Shown piece by piece: positions 11,291 through 20,608 of a stretch of DNA of 64,000 nucleotides; the stretch's first letter is position 1; each line of letters begins with the position of its first letter. The notes below the pieces were generated by a model. It was not told where the DNA came from. It did not search any database and saw only the letters and a list, made by a program, of their open reading frames with translations. This DNA comes from Shinella pollutisoli (GTDB taxonomy: Bacteria > Pseudomonadota > Alphaproteobacteria > Rhizobiales > Rhizobiaceae). The position numbers and the translations under genes are program-made. The DNA lies in contig NZ_JANFDG010000002.1 in assembly GCF_024609765.1 (NCBI RefSeq), positions 62,001 through 126,000 on the forward strand, read 5' to 3'.

Positions 11291-14200
11291 CTAGCGGTCT
11301 TCCGTCCGGCTTTCGCCGTCGATGAGGGTATAGAAGCGCTCGATGGCGGCGTGCTGGTAGTCCTCCACCGCGAACGTGCCGGTGAAATTGCCCTTGCCGG
11401 AAAGGAACATCTCCATCGCGCCCGTCAGGCCGGCGACCGAATTGTCGACCAGCATCCCGTAACGGTCCGCAAGGACGCCCCTGTTGCCCGTGATGTCCGT
11501 TGCGATGACCGGCGTGCGGAGCGTCATCGCCTCCAGCAGGACCATGGGCTGGCCTTCATGGTTCGACGACAGCACGAGGCAGGAGGCGCGCTTCATCGCG
11601 GGGAACGCGTTCTGCCGGTGTCCGGCGAGGTAGACCTCGTCGCCGATATCGCGCGACTGGACGAGGTCGGCCAACGTTCCGCGCAGCGGTCCGTCGCCGA
11701 TGACGACCAGCTTGGCCTGGTAGCCTGACGCACGGACGCGCAGGAAGGCGTCCACGAGCTTCTGGTGATCCTTCTCCGGCGACAGCCGGCCGACTGCCAG
11801 GAAGGTGGGATGCTCGCCGAACCACGGGACAAGGTCCTCCTCGAGCGGCTCCCGGCTTCGCTCCTCGATATCCCGGGCCGAGATGAGGTTGGGGCAATGC
11901 GAGAAGCGCTCCGCGGGCAGATCGAAGGCGCCGGACATCATTTCCCGGTTGTGGGTGCTGATCGCCTCGCTGACCGAGATGAACCGGTCGTGGTAGTCGA
12001 ACGTACGGAAGAGCTGGCGCAGGGCCGGGTTCTTCGTGAACCATTCCTGGTACATGTCGTTGTGAAGGTAGATCACGCTGCGCGAGCTGGTCCCGTTGCC
12101 GAAGAGGGCCGACCAGAAATAGTTGTAGCCCTCGAAGTGGATGGCGGCGTCGAAATGCGTCTCGCCGAAGATCCGGACGAATTCCGTGGCATGCGCATCG
12201 TCGAAGATCGCCTTCATGCGCTCTGTCGGGAACGCGCTCATGGAGGCGGCCTTGGAGATCACCCAGCGCTGTTCGGGCGTCGCCAGCATGAGCCCGACGC
12301 GGCCGATGATCTGCAGTTCCGGCGGTAGCCGGTCGACCTGCACCTGCCTGTCCTCGCGGCCGTCGATGGCGTTGGGATCGATCCCCAGATAGGCGTCGTA
12401 GGTGCCGAAGTCGATCGCGCGCGCCAGGTTGACGAAGGACGCCGTGATGCCGTTGGCCATGAACGGCCCGGCGAAGAACAGGATGCGCTTCTTCGCCGGC
12501 GGCCCGGGCTGCGGCGCCGTATCGAAGAAGAACTGCTTGGTGCGCAGGGTGGCCTTGCCGTCGTCGTGCAGGCAATAGGCCGCGGCCGCCTTCTCGTGGC
12601 CCTGCAGGCCGACCGGCTTCGCCTTGACCGCGGCGACCAGCTCCTCGATCGTGCGCACGACCTTGCCCGGCATGTCGTGGATGTCGAGGTAGAAGCCGCG
12701 CGTGGCCGTGTAGTGCTCGTAGTCGTAGGCGTAGTAGAAGATCGGCTTGTTGGCGGGGATGAAGTCGAAGAACACCGAGGAGTAGTCCGTCACCAGCACG
12801 TCGACGACCGACAGCAGTTCGTTCGTGTCGAGCTGCGGCGGCGCGATGATGGCGTTGAACGACTTGCCCTTGAGCGCCTGCTGTTCCATCACGTGGCCGC
12901 GATAGACGACATGGTGGCCGGTGGCCGCCATCGCCTTGAGATCGGCCCTCAGCCGGTCGACGTCGGTATCGACCTCCTTGTGCGTCCCGCGCCAGGTCGG
13001 CGCGTAGAAGAGGATGGGCCGCTTGTCGGTGATGCCGAGAAGCCGGCGGATTTCCCGCTTGCGCGCCGGCGAGGCGTTCAGCATCAGGTCGATGCGCGGA
13101 TAGCCCGTTTCCCTGAGCTTGTATTCGAGCAGGCCCTGCCCGCCGAAATCGCGCAGCGTGCACAGCGTCGTATGGGGATTGGGCGTGACGAGGTGGGTGG
13201 CCTGGATGAAGTTGCGGCCGCCGTTGGCGTGCTCGAGGAAACGGCCTTCCATGCGGACGCCGAGAGTCTTCAGCGGCGTGCCGTGCCAGCTGTTGAGGTA
13301 TTTCTGCTCCGGGCGCCGCGTGAAATAGGAGGGGAACGTGCTGTTGTTCACCAGGTGGCTGGCGGTCGCGAGGTGCCGGCGATAGGCGTCGGTCTCCTTG
13401 CGCACGAAGACGATGTTGCCGCGGTCGCGGTATTCGGGCGGGATCGCCTCGGCTTCGTTCACCACCCAGATGTGGAGCCAGTCGGCATAATCGGGATCGG
13501 AAAGGAGATTGCGGAAGAGCGCGAGCGGCGTGCAGCTCATCGCGCTGCCGCTGTAGGATTCGTAGACGATGGTCTTGGGCCGGATCGCGAAGTTCGACCG
13601 CATCATGGCGTAGTTCTGCAGGCCCCTCCGTTCCTTCTGGACCCTGAAGATGCGGTGATCCATCCCTCGCGAACGGATATCCGGGTAAGCCTCCAGCATC
13701 GCCTGGAGCGCCGCGTCCAGCTTGCCCTGCCGCAGGAGCGCGAGGCCGCGGGCGCCGAAGACGAGAGGGCGGTGCCCGCTCAGGCGGTCGGCGAGCGAGG
13801 AAAGCCTGCGTTCGGCAAGCGGCCAGTCCTGCGACCGGAGCGCCTGGCAGGCCTTCGCGAGCGCGTCGCCGAGGTCGTCCCGCGCCGCCGATTGCTCGGC
13901 GTCTTCCAGAACGGCCTTGGCGGCATCGGTGCCGGCCGGGAAGAAATGCGCAACGAGCGTTTCGGCGGCTTCCTGCAAGCGCCCGTTCTTGAAGAGCACG
14001 TATCCGAGGCGATAGAGCCAGCCCGGTTCCGCCTCGCGAGCGAGCGCCGACCGGTAGGCCGCCTCCGCTTCGTCCCACTGTTCGAGCCGTTCCAGCACGA
14101 AGCCCAGATGGGCGCTCGCCAGCGCGTAGGCGGGATCGATGCGGCAGGCCTCGCGATAGCGTTCGGCGGCGCGTTCCCACCGATAGCAATGGTCGTGCGC

Positions 14201-14881
14201 GAAGGCGGCGCGATGGACGAGCTCGGCGTCGCCGGAGGCGGCCCGGGCGAGCGTCAGCTCGTAGGCGTCGGCCGCCGCCGCCCAGTTGCCGACCTGCTCG
14301 TGCAGGTACCCGATGCCGAAGCGGGCGACGTTCTCGTCCTTGGAGGCCCGGGCCGCTTCCGCGAACTGGGCGTCGGCATCCGCCGGCCGTCCGGCAGCGG
14401 CGAGCGCGAGGCCGTATTCATAATGCCATTCCCAGCGGGAAGGGTCCGCCTCGACGGCGCTCCGGAAGGCTTCGATGGCCTCCTGCAGGCGGTTCATGTC
14501 GGCGTTCACCTTGGCGAGCTTGTATTGCCGCTCGGCGGTCGGCGCGAGCTCCACCACCCGCTGCAGCGCCTCGAGCTCCTGCCAGGGCTTCTTCCGGTCG
14601 CGATAGGCGCCGGCCAGCATCTCCAGGATCTTCACGTTGCCGCGGTCGAGCACCGCCGCGCGCTCGAAGGCGGCGACCGCCTCCTCCTTGCGTTCGAGAA
14701 GGCTCAGCCATTTCCCCTGGCTGTAATGCAGGAAGCTACTTTCCGGCCATCTGTCGAGCAGCCGCTGGATCAGCTCCACCATGCGCTCCGCAGTGGTCTT
14801 GGCGATCCTGTAGGCCGCTCGGCCCATGGGGCTGGACTTGTATCGGAGGACGACTTGCTTGATGGCTCGTGTGGCTTGCAT
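11291..14881 (-). CDS. TPR / CDP-glycerol glycerophosphotransferase / GT4 glycosyltransferase fusion
   Basis: This 1196-residue protein has three parts. Residues about 1-410 are tetratricopeptide repeats with recurring A-A-x-x-L patterns such as GRPADADAQFAEAARASK and WDEAEAAYRSALAREAEP. Residues about 430-790 are a Glyphos_transf domain with YESYSGSAMSC, NSWHGTPLKTLG (about 530), YAPTWRG (about 625) and TDYSSVFFDF (about 695). Residues about 794-1190 are a GT-B family 4 glycosyltransferase with AVGRLSPEKD (about 1029) and the E-x7-E motif in SSNHEGQPMVLLEAM (about 1110). Single-domain homologues are one third this size. The fusion suggests that glycosylation and glycerol-phosphate addition are coupled on one scaffold. 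It heads a minus-strand set with acetyltransferase, cytidylyltransferase and LicD genes upstream. Polymer structure is not known. Confidence 0.85.
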   Translation of the reverse strand: MQATRAIKQVVLRYKSSPMGRAAYRIAKTTAERMVELIQRLLDRWPESSFLHYSQGKWLSLLERKEEAVAAFERAAVLDRGNVKILEMLAGAYRDRKKPWQELEALQRVVELAPTAERQYKLAKVNADMNRLQEAIEAFRSAVEADPSRWEWHYEYGLALAAAGRPADADAQFAEAARASKDENVARFGIGYLHEQVGNWAAAADAYELTLARAASGDAELVHRAAFAHDHCYRWERAAERYREACRIDPAYALASAHLGFVLERLEQWDEAEAAYRSALAREAEPGWLYRLGYVLFKNGRLQEAAETLVAHFFPAGTDAAKAVLEDAEQSAARDDLGDALAKACQALRSQDWPLAERRLSSLADRLSGHRPLVFGARGLALLRQGKLDAALQAMLEAYPDIRSRGMDHRIFRVQKERRGLQNYAMMRSNFAIRPKTIVYESYSGSAMSCTPLALFRNLLSDPDYADWLHIWVVNEAEAIPPEYRDRGNIVFVRKETDAYRRHLATASHLVNNSTFPSYFTRRPEQKYLNSWHGTPLKTLGVRMEGRFLEHANGGRNFIQATHLVTPNPHTTLCTLRDFGGQGLLEYKLRETGYPRIDLMLNASPARKREIRRLLGITDKRPILFYAPTWRGTHKEVDTDVDRLRADLKAMAATGHHVVYRGHVMEQQALKGKSFNAIIAPPQLDTNELLSVVDVLVTDYSSVFFDFIPANKPIFYYAYDYEHYTATRGFYLDIHDMPGKVVRTIEELVAAVKAKPVGLQGHEKAAAAYCLHDDGKATLRTKQFFFDTAPQPGPPAKKRILFFAGPFMANGITASFVNLARAIDFGTYDAYLGIDPNAIDGREDRQVQVDRLPPELQIIGRVGLMLATPEQRWVISKAASMSAFPTERMKAIFDDAHATEFVRIFGETHFDAAIHFEGYNYFWSALFGNGTSSRSVIYLHNDMYQEWFTKNPALRQLFRTFDYHDRFISVSEAISTHNREMMSGAFDLPAERFSHCPNLISARDIEERSREPLEEDLVPWFGEHPTFLAVGRLSPEKDHQKLVDAFLRVRASGYQAKLVVIGDGPLRGTLADLVQSRDIGDEVYLAGHRQNAFPAMKRASCLVLSSNHEGQPMVLLEAMTLRTPVIATDITGNRGVLADRYGMLVDNSVAGLTGAMEMFLSGKGNFTGTFAVEDYQHAAIERFYTLIDGESRTEDR

Positions 14882-14968
14882 GTTGGTCTTCTGTCGCGCC
14901 TTTGAGGTTTCTTTCGGGCCGCTATCGGTGGATGTCGTTCGGCACGCCGGGCCGGGAGAGCGGTCCGC

Positions 14969-15718
14969 TCACCGGCCGCTCCGCTTCAGGAAGGAAAACG
15001 GTCGCGGCACCTTGGCGGGGGGTGGGTCTGCCGCCTGGCTCCAGGTCAGGTAGTCGTCGGTGCGCGGGCGCAGCGTCCCGGCCGCGACGCGCTCGGAAAT
15101 CTGGTCGAGCGCCCGGTGGATGTCGGAAAAGTCGACGCCCATGAGGTCGAGGATGTCGTAATCCCACCACTTCACCTGCTGCAGCCTCGCGACGGTCTCC
15201 TCGTCGAAGCGCATGCGGATCGGCTTGGCGGGGACCCCGCCGACGATGGCGAAGGGGGCGACGTCCTTCGTGACGATGGACCCGGCCGCGACGATCGCGC
15301 CGTCGCCGATCGTCACCCCCCTCAGCACCGTCACGTTTCCGCCGATCCAGACGTCGTTGCCGATGACGGGCGCGGCCTTGCGCGTGTCCATGTCCTTCTT
15401 GAGCGCGACATGGGCCGGGTCGGGGATGAAGCGCGTCTTGTAGGGCTGGTACCAGTTGAAGCGCGTCTTCGTGTAGAGCAGGCCGGCGGTGGAGAGCCAG
15501 TCGACCGGATGATTGGTGTCGCCCACCGTGAAGCCGGGGCCGATCGAGCAATAGTTGCCGATGGAATTCAGCGAGGCGACGAGGCCGGACCGGATGTAGG
15601 AATAGTAGCCCGCCTTGAAGGAACGCTTGACCTCGACATTGCCGACAAGGCTGAAGGGAGCGCGGTATCTTATGACGACATTCTTCGAGATCAGCTTCGG
15701 CGACTTTATCTGGATCAT
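14969..15718 (-). CDS. Hexapeptide-repeat acyltransferase (LbH, CatB/WbbJ-like)
   Basis: The protein has about 249 residues and a left-handed beta-helix acyltransferase pattern. Hexapeptide turns run through NSIGNYCSIGPGFTVGD and VIGNDVWIGGNVTVLRGVTIGDGAIVAAGSIVTKDV (two overlapping stretches). The DTNHPVDWLS segment holds the usual catalytic His of the CatB/xenobiotic acetyltransferase group, and AIVGGVPAKPIRMRF closes the domain. It probably O-acetylates a sugar of the surface polymer made by its neighbours. The ATG at 15716-15718 is taken as start; an in-frame TTG two codons earlier is possible, and neither has a strong ribosome-binding site. It lies 15 bases after the TagD-like gene in one transcription unit. 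Confidence 0.85.
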   Translation of the reverse strand: MIQIKSPKLISKNVVIRYRAPFSLVGNVEVKRSFKAGYYSYIRSGLVASLNSIGNYCSIGPGFTVGDTNHPVDWLSTAGLLYTKTRFNWYQPYKTRFIPDPAHVALKKDMDTRKAAPVIGNDVWIGGNVTVLRGVTIGDGAIVAAGSIVTKDVAPFAIVGGVPAKPIRMRFDEETVARLQQVKWWDYDILDLMGVDFSDIHRALDQISERVAAGTLRPRTDDYLTWSQAADPPPAKVPRPFSFLKRSGR

Positions 15719-15733
15719 CTTCAAGGGTGCGCT

Positions 15734-16153
15734 CTACACGTTGAAATGATTGATGATTTCCCGAATTTTCGTGCTTGAGGTCTGTTGCGTGTAGGGGAAG
15801 TAGACGACCGCCACGCCGCGGGCGGCGAACTCCTTCTCGAGCGCGAGCCACTTGGGCGTGCCCTTCCAGTCGTCACCCTTGAAGGTCACGTCGAAGCCGA
15901 GGTCGTTCAGCGCGTCGAACTTGTCGATGGTCGCCTCGGTATAGACGTCGTCGACGCACTTGATGTTGCGGACGATGTCGATGCGCTCCTCGAAGGGGAT
16001 GATCGGATACTTGCCCTTGAGCTGGAAGACCAGCTCGTCCGTCGTCACGCCGACGATCAGGCGCTCGCAATGCTCCTTCGCACGGCGGACCACGTTGAGA
16101 TGCCCGATATGGAACAGGTCGAAGACGCCTGCGGTGTAGCCCAGTTTGTACAT
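15734..16153 (-). CDS. Glycerol-3-phosphate cytidylyltransferase-like protein (TagD family), copy 2
   Basis: This 139-residue protein is a close match in form to TagD. It opens with YTAGVFDLFHIGHLNVVRRAKEH, carrying HIGH at residues 15-18, followed by PFEERIDIVRNIKCVDDVY and the closing TSSTKIREII motif. It should make CDP-glycerol, or a related CDP-alcohol, for the glycerophosphotransferases nearby. It is clearly different from the first copy at 9.6 kb, for example KGKYPIIPF against KKQKRPVYS, so this is not a recent duplication. The stop codon is followed within a few bases by the acetyltransferase, and the start lies one base from the LicD-family stop, so the three genes are one operon. 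Confidence 0.88.
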   Translation of the reverse strand: MYKLGYTAGVFDLFHIGHLNVVRRAKEHCERLIVGVTTDELVFQLKGKYPIIPFEERIDIVRNIKCVDDVYTEATIDKFDALNDLGFDVTFKGDDWKGTPKWLALEKEFAARGVAVVYFPYTQQTSSTKIREIINHFNV

Positions 16154-16154
16154 G

Positions 16155-17282
16155 TCAGACTTTCTTGAGGAGAAGCCGTCCGAGTACCGCCTTCGTCGCG
16201 GCGGACGGGGACTGGACGCGGTAGCCGGGATCGGGGGTCCGCCACGTCTTGCCGTATTTCTTTTCGAGGAATTCCTCGGTGCGGTTGGGGATGAGAACCT
16301 GGTGGCCCTGGAAATCGGCGGTCCTGAGCGGCAGGATCAGGTCGGGGCCGGCCGTGATGCAGGTCGTGTTCGGGGCGAAGAATTGCTTCCCGTCGTGCCA
16401 GGAGGGGAAGATGTCGATCTTCGTGTTCTTGTTGACATAGTGCAGCAGCTTCGGCGCCTTGGCGGGGGCGAGCCGGACGGTCTTGCCGGCTTCGCGCAGC
16501 CGCGCGGCGATCTCCGAGGCCTCGTCGCCGACGGCCTCGGGCGTGGTTTCGCGCGAGAAATAGGCCGTGTCGAGATCGTCGTCGTGGGCGATGAACTCCC
16601 CGGAGCGGACGAGGCCGAGAAGCGTGCCGTAGATCAGGAAGATATCGTAGTTGAAATGCCTGGCGAAGAGCTCGCGCGCCTCGTCATGCGCGGCGAGAAC
16701 CAGATCCTGCCAGCCCTGGTTCTGCGAGAGACAGCTGATGAGCATGCCCTTCTTGTTGACGAAGCTGCCTTCGGGAATTTGGACGCGTCCCTCGTCCGTC
16801 CCGACGTCGTTGTCGAAGGCCTGTTCCTCGTTTCCCGTCTCCTCGGAATAGAGGGCTCCCTTGTCGCACGTGATGGACAGGACCAGTTTCTTCGGCCATT
16901 TCGCCATGAGGATGCGGTTGAAGGCGAAGTGCAGGCCGCCCTTGGGATTGGCGACGACGTCCTTGATGAAAACATCGTCGAGAAAGATGAAATAGCGCGT
17001 CGGCTTGACCAGGAGCCGCGGCATCGCCGTGATCGTCACTCCGCCCGTCTCGTTGTTTGCCAGCTTGAATGTGCCGGCGACGTTCTGGTGCGGAAGATTG
17101 GCGGGAACGAGGCCGTTCTCCTTCAGCAGCCGGAAATTGTAGTTCTGCGCGTTCTGCGCGACCTTCTGCGCCAGGGACCGGACGGAGGGGAGGGCGAAGA
17201 TCGGCACGCGCTGCTCGAACTTCAGCGACCAGTTCTGAACCTTCAGCCTGCGAATTGCATCCCCACCAGTCCAGTCCATCAT
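16155..17282 (-). CDS. LicD family phosphotransferase-like protein
   Basis: The 375-residue protein has the LicD/fukutin nucleotidyltransferase-like core in its second half: IYGTLLGLVRSGEFIAHDDD (about 216-236) followed by LDTAYF, with the paired Asp residues expected to bind metal. Further on are TKIDIFPSW and the closing EEFLEKKYGKTWRTPD. LicD proteins transfer phosphocholine or related phospho-alcohols from CDP-linked donors to glycans. Next to a TagD-like gene, glycerol phosphate is a reasonable donor here, but that is inference. The first 190 residues are an extra domain with no motif that I recognise. The gene begins with ATGATG preceded by GGGGCAGG. The sequence here is visibly less GC-rich: 33 of 60 bases in line 16861-16920. 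Confidence 0.82.
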   Translation of the reverse strand: MMDWTGGDAIRRLKVQNWSLKFEQRVPIFALPSVRSLAQKVAQNAQNYNFRLLKENGLVPANLPHQNVAGTFKLANNETGGVTITAMPRLLVKPTRYFIFLDDVFIKDVVANPKGGLHFAFNRILMAKWPKKLVLSITCDKGALYSEETGNEEQAFDNDVGTDEGRVQIPEGSFVNKKGMLISCLSQNQGWQDLVLAAHDEARELFARHFNYDIFLIYGTLLGLVRSGEFIAHDDDLDTAYFSRETTPEAVGDEASEIAARLREAGKTVRLAPAKAPKLLHYVNKNTKIDIFPSWHDGKQFFAPNTTCITAGPDLILPLRTADFQGHQVLIPNRTEEFLEKKYGKTWRTPDPGYRVQSPSAATKAVLGRLLLKKV

Positions 17283-17359
17283 CCTGCCCCGCTTCTCGGT
17301 CGTAGTCTCTTAGACGCCAACGAAATGCAAGGCAAGTCGGGCGATGGGCACCCTCGCGG

Positions 17360-18190
17360 CTATGGCGCGACCAGCAACCGGGTCATCGGATGGGCCGGAT
17401 CGGCAAGGCCGTCGACGATGTTGAAATGGTGCCGGTCCGGCTCTTCCACGGTTGTCGTCGTGGCGCCGAGGCCGGTCCAGACATTGGCGAGAAGCGCGTT
17501 CTGGCGCAGGAACTCGGCGCGCTCGGCGGCCCCCGCCCAAGAGGTCAGGCGGACGTCGCCCGACGGGCGAAGAAGCGCCGGGCTTTCGGCGACCGCCTCG
17601 GCCTCGTCTATGCGCAGGCGCTCGTTCATCGCGGTGTTCATCAGCGGGCGCAGGTCGTGCAGGCCCGAGAGCGAGAGGACATGGCGGATGCGCGCGCGGA
17701 CCGGCTCGGCGAGCGGCGAGGGAGCCGAGACCATGCGGGTGACGAGATGGCCGCCCGCGGAATGGCCGGCGAGGAGGATCGGCCCCGCAACCTCGTCCGC
17801 TGCCGTCCCGATTGCCGCCGCGATCTCCCGCACGATGCCGGCTATGCGGATCTCCGGGCAGAGCGTGTAGGAGGGCATCGCCACGGCAAGGCCATGGGCG
17901 AGGGGGCCTTCTGCCAAATGCGACCAGTAGCTCCTGTCGAGCCGAAGCCAGAAGCCGCCGTGCACGAAGACGACGAGGCCGCGTGGGCTCCCCTCCGGCA
18001 GGAAGAGGTCGAGGCGGTTGCGTTCGGCCGGGCCGTAGGCGCGGTCGAGCCTGGCGCGGCCGGCGGCGGCAAGGCGCTCGCGAAAGAGGCGGGCGGGTTC
18101 GATCCAGGCGGCCGGCCAGCGCTCGCCGCGCGGAATGTTGCCGCCGTTGTCGTAGGCGTCGTCCCAATCTGCGACCCTGTAGCCGAACAT
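17360..18190 (-). CDS. Alpha/beta hydrolase (arylformamidase/BD-FAE-like)
   Basis: This 276-residue cytoplasmic protein has the alpha/beta-hydrolase fold. The oxyanion motif VVFVHGGFW lies near residues 72-80 and the nucleophile elbow GHSAGGH near 140-146. A late Asp (EEPDRHH) and the adjoining His could complete the triad. HGGFW followed by an N-terminal yDnxxxip-like opening resembles kynurenine formamidase and the BD-FAE esterases, though the substrate cannot be read from sequence. It begins 15 bases after livF ends and so appears to be the last gene of the liv operon. It may release an amino acid or acid from the imported compound. Confidence 0.75.
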   Translation of the reverse strand: MFGYRVADWDDAYDNGGNIPRGERWPAAWIEPARLFRERLAAAGRARLDRAYGPAERNRLDLFLPEGSPRGLVVFVHGGFWLRLDRSYWSHLAEGPLAHGLAVAMPSYTLCPEIRIAGIVREIAAAIGTAADEVAGPILLAGHSAGGHLVTRMVSAPSPLAEPVRARIRHVLSLSGLHDLRPLMNTAMNERLRIDEAEAVAESPALLRPSGDVRLTSWAGAAERAEFLRQNALLANVWTGLGATTTTVEEPDRHHFNIVDGLADPAHPMTRLLVAP

Positions 18191-18205
18191 GCCGTCCTTC
18201 CTTTC

Positions 18206-18888
<683 letters not shown>

Positions 18889-18892
<4 letters not shown>

Positions 18893-19638
18893 GCGGCGTC
18901 TCCGAGATAGGCGCGGCGCACCTCCGGGTCGCTGCGGATCTCGGCAACGCTGCCGCTGGCGATCACCTGCCCGTAGACGAGGACGGAGACCCGGTCGGCA
19001 AGCGCGAAGACGGCATCCATGTCGTGCTCGACGAGGAGGATCGGCGCTTCCTGTCGGAGACCGTCGAGGAAGGCGGTCAGCGTCTTCGAGCCTTCCGGTC
19101 CCATGCCGGCCATCGGCTCGTCGAGGAGGAAGGCCTTCGGCTGCATGGCGAGCGCCACGGCGATCTCCAGCTGGCGGCGCTCGCCGTGGGAAAGTTCCGC
19201 CGCCGGCACGTCCGCGCGGGCGGTAAGTCCGACGCGCGCGAGGATCGCCATCGCCGGCTCCGTCAGCGTGCGGTCGGAGAGGACGGGGCGGAGGAATCGC
19301 AGGCTCGATCCCTGCCGTGCCTGCGCGGCGAGCATGATGTTGCGGAGCGCGGAGAAGTCCGGCAGGAGCGAGGAGACCTGGAAGGTGCGGGCGAGGCCGA
19401 GGCGGGCCCGCGCCGCGGTCGAAAGGGCGGTGACGTCGCGGCCGAGGAAACGGATCGTGCCGGCGTCGGGGGCGAGCGCGCCGGCGATCTGGTTGATCAG
19501 CGTGCTTTTTCCCGCGCCGTTGGGGCCGATCAGCGCGTGGATCTCGCCGGGGCGGAGATCGAGGCTGACGCCGTTCGTCGCCTTCAGGGCGCCGAAGGCC
19601 TTTTCGAGCCTGTCGACGGCGAGGACCGGCTCAGCCAT
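18889..19638 (-). CDS. livG: Branched-chain amino acid-type ABC transporter ATP-binding protein LivG
   Basis: The protein has 249 residues with Walker A GPNGAGKST, signature LSHGERRQLEIA and Walker B AFLLDEPMAGMGPE, the last being characteristic of LivG. The ATG at 19636-19638 is chosen because GGGAGG lies seven bases upstream; an in-frame ATG at 19656 would extend the overlap with livM. The start overlaps the livM stop by eight bases, indicating coupled translation. Confidence 0.9.
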
Positions 19639-20605
19639 GGCGGGGCCTCCCGGCAAGAAGGCCGATCAGCCCGCCGCGGGCGAGGAAGACGACGGCGAGC
19701 AGCACGAGGCCGAGGAAGAATTGCCAGCGCTCCGTCAGCCCGCCGAGCACATGCTCGAAGGCGACGTAGAGGGCGGCGCCCGCGAGCGGGCCGGCAAGCC
19801 GGCCCTTGCCGCCGAGGATCACCAGAACGATCAGCTCGCCCGACATGTGCCAGGAGAGCATCGACGGGCTGACGAAGCGGTTGAGGTCGGCGAAGAGCGC
19901 GCCGGCAAGGCCCGTCACCATGGCCGACAGCACGAAGGCGACGAGGCGGATCGAGAAGGGGGAGATGCCGAGGGCGGCGAGCCGTACCGGGTTCTGCCGG
20001 GAGGCTTCGAGCGCCGCGCCGAAGCGGGAGGCCTGCAGGCGATGGAAGAGGGCGAGGGCCGCAAGCAACAGGGCGAAGACGAGGACGAAGAAGGAGAAGG
20101 GCTTTGCCGTCTCGACGCCGGGAAAGGCGTTGCGGACATAGATCGACAGACCGTCCTCGCCGCCATAGGCCGGCCAGGAGATGGCGAAATAGTAGATCAT
20201 CTGCGCGAAGGCGAGCGTGATCATGATGAAATAGACGCCTGAGGTGCGCAGACTGACGAGCCCGATGGGCAGCGCGACGAGGCCGCACAGCAGGACGGCG
20301 ACGAGCGAGATCGCCGGCATCGAGGTCGTGCCGGCAAGGCCGAAGGCGAGCGGCTCGGCGTTGAAGGCGTTCGTCGCGAGCACGCCCGCGGCATAGCCGC
20401 CGAGCCCGAAGAAGGCGGCATGGCCGAAGGAGACGAGCCCGCCGAGGCCGAGGGCTATGTTGAGGCCGACCGCGGCGAGCGCCAGCACGGCGATGCGGGT
20501 GGCGAGCGTGATGTAGAAGGTCTCGCCGAGGAGGAGGGCGGCAAGGGCTGCGGCGGGCAGCAGGGCGAGGAGGGCGAGGGTGGCGGCCTTTTCGCGTGGG
20601 CTCAT
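19631..20605 (-). CDS. livM: Branched-chain amino acid-type ABC transporter permease LivM
   Basis: The 324-residue membrane protein shows the LivM pattern: AVGLNIALGLGGLVSFGHAAFFGLGGYAAG (about 40-70, read in two pieces), RTSGVYFIMITLAFAQMIYY (about 120-140) and GELIVLVILGGKGRLAGPLAGA near 250. It has about nine hydrophobic segments. It lies three bases after livH and overlaps livG. It pairs with LivH to form the transmembrane channel. Confidence 0.9.
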   Translation of the reverse strand: MSPREKAATLALLALLPAAALAALLLGETFYITLATRIAVLALAAVGLNIALGLGGLVSFGHAAFFGLGGYAAGVLATNAFNAEPLAFGLAGTTSMPAISLVAVLLCGLVALPIGLVSLRTSGVYFIMITLAFAQMIYYFAISWPAYGGEDGLSIYVRNAFPGVETAKPFSFFVLVFALLLAALALFHRLQASRFGAALEASRQNPVRLAALGISPFSIRLVAFVLSAMVTGLAGALFADLNRFVSPSMLSWHMSGELIVLVILGGKGRLAGPLAGAALYVAFEHVLGGLTERWQFFLGLVLLAVVFLARGGLIGLLAGRPRHG

Positions 20606-20608
20606 CGG

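Noticed and set aside
11256-11306. Inverted repeat GACGGAAG/CTTCCGTC between convergent genes as a bidirectional terminator
   Set aside because: The arms are only eight bases with a 35-base loop and no U-run, so termination is not well supported.
12566-14905. Long open frame (779 codons) antisense to the TPR/glycerophosphotransferase/GT4 gene
   Set aside because: Low-complexity composition and no motif; the opposite strand carries clear catalytic motifs.
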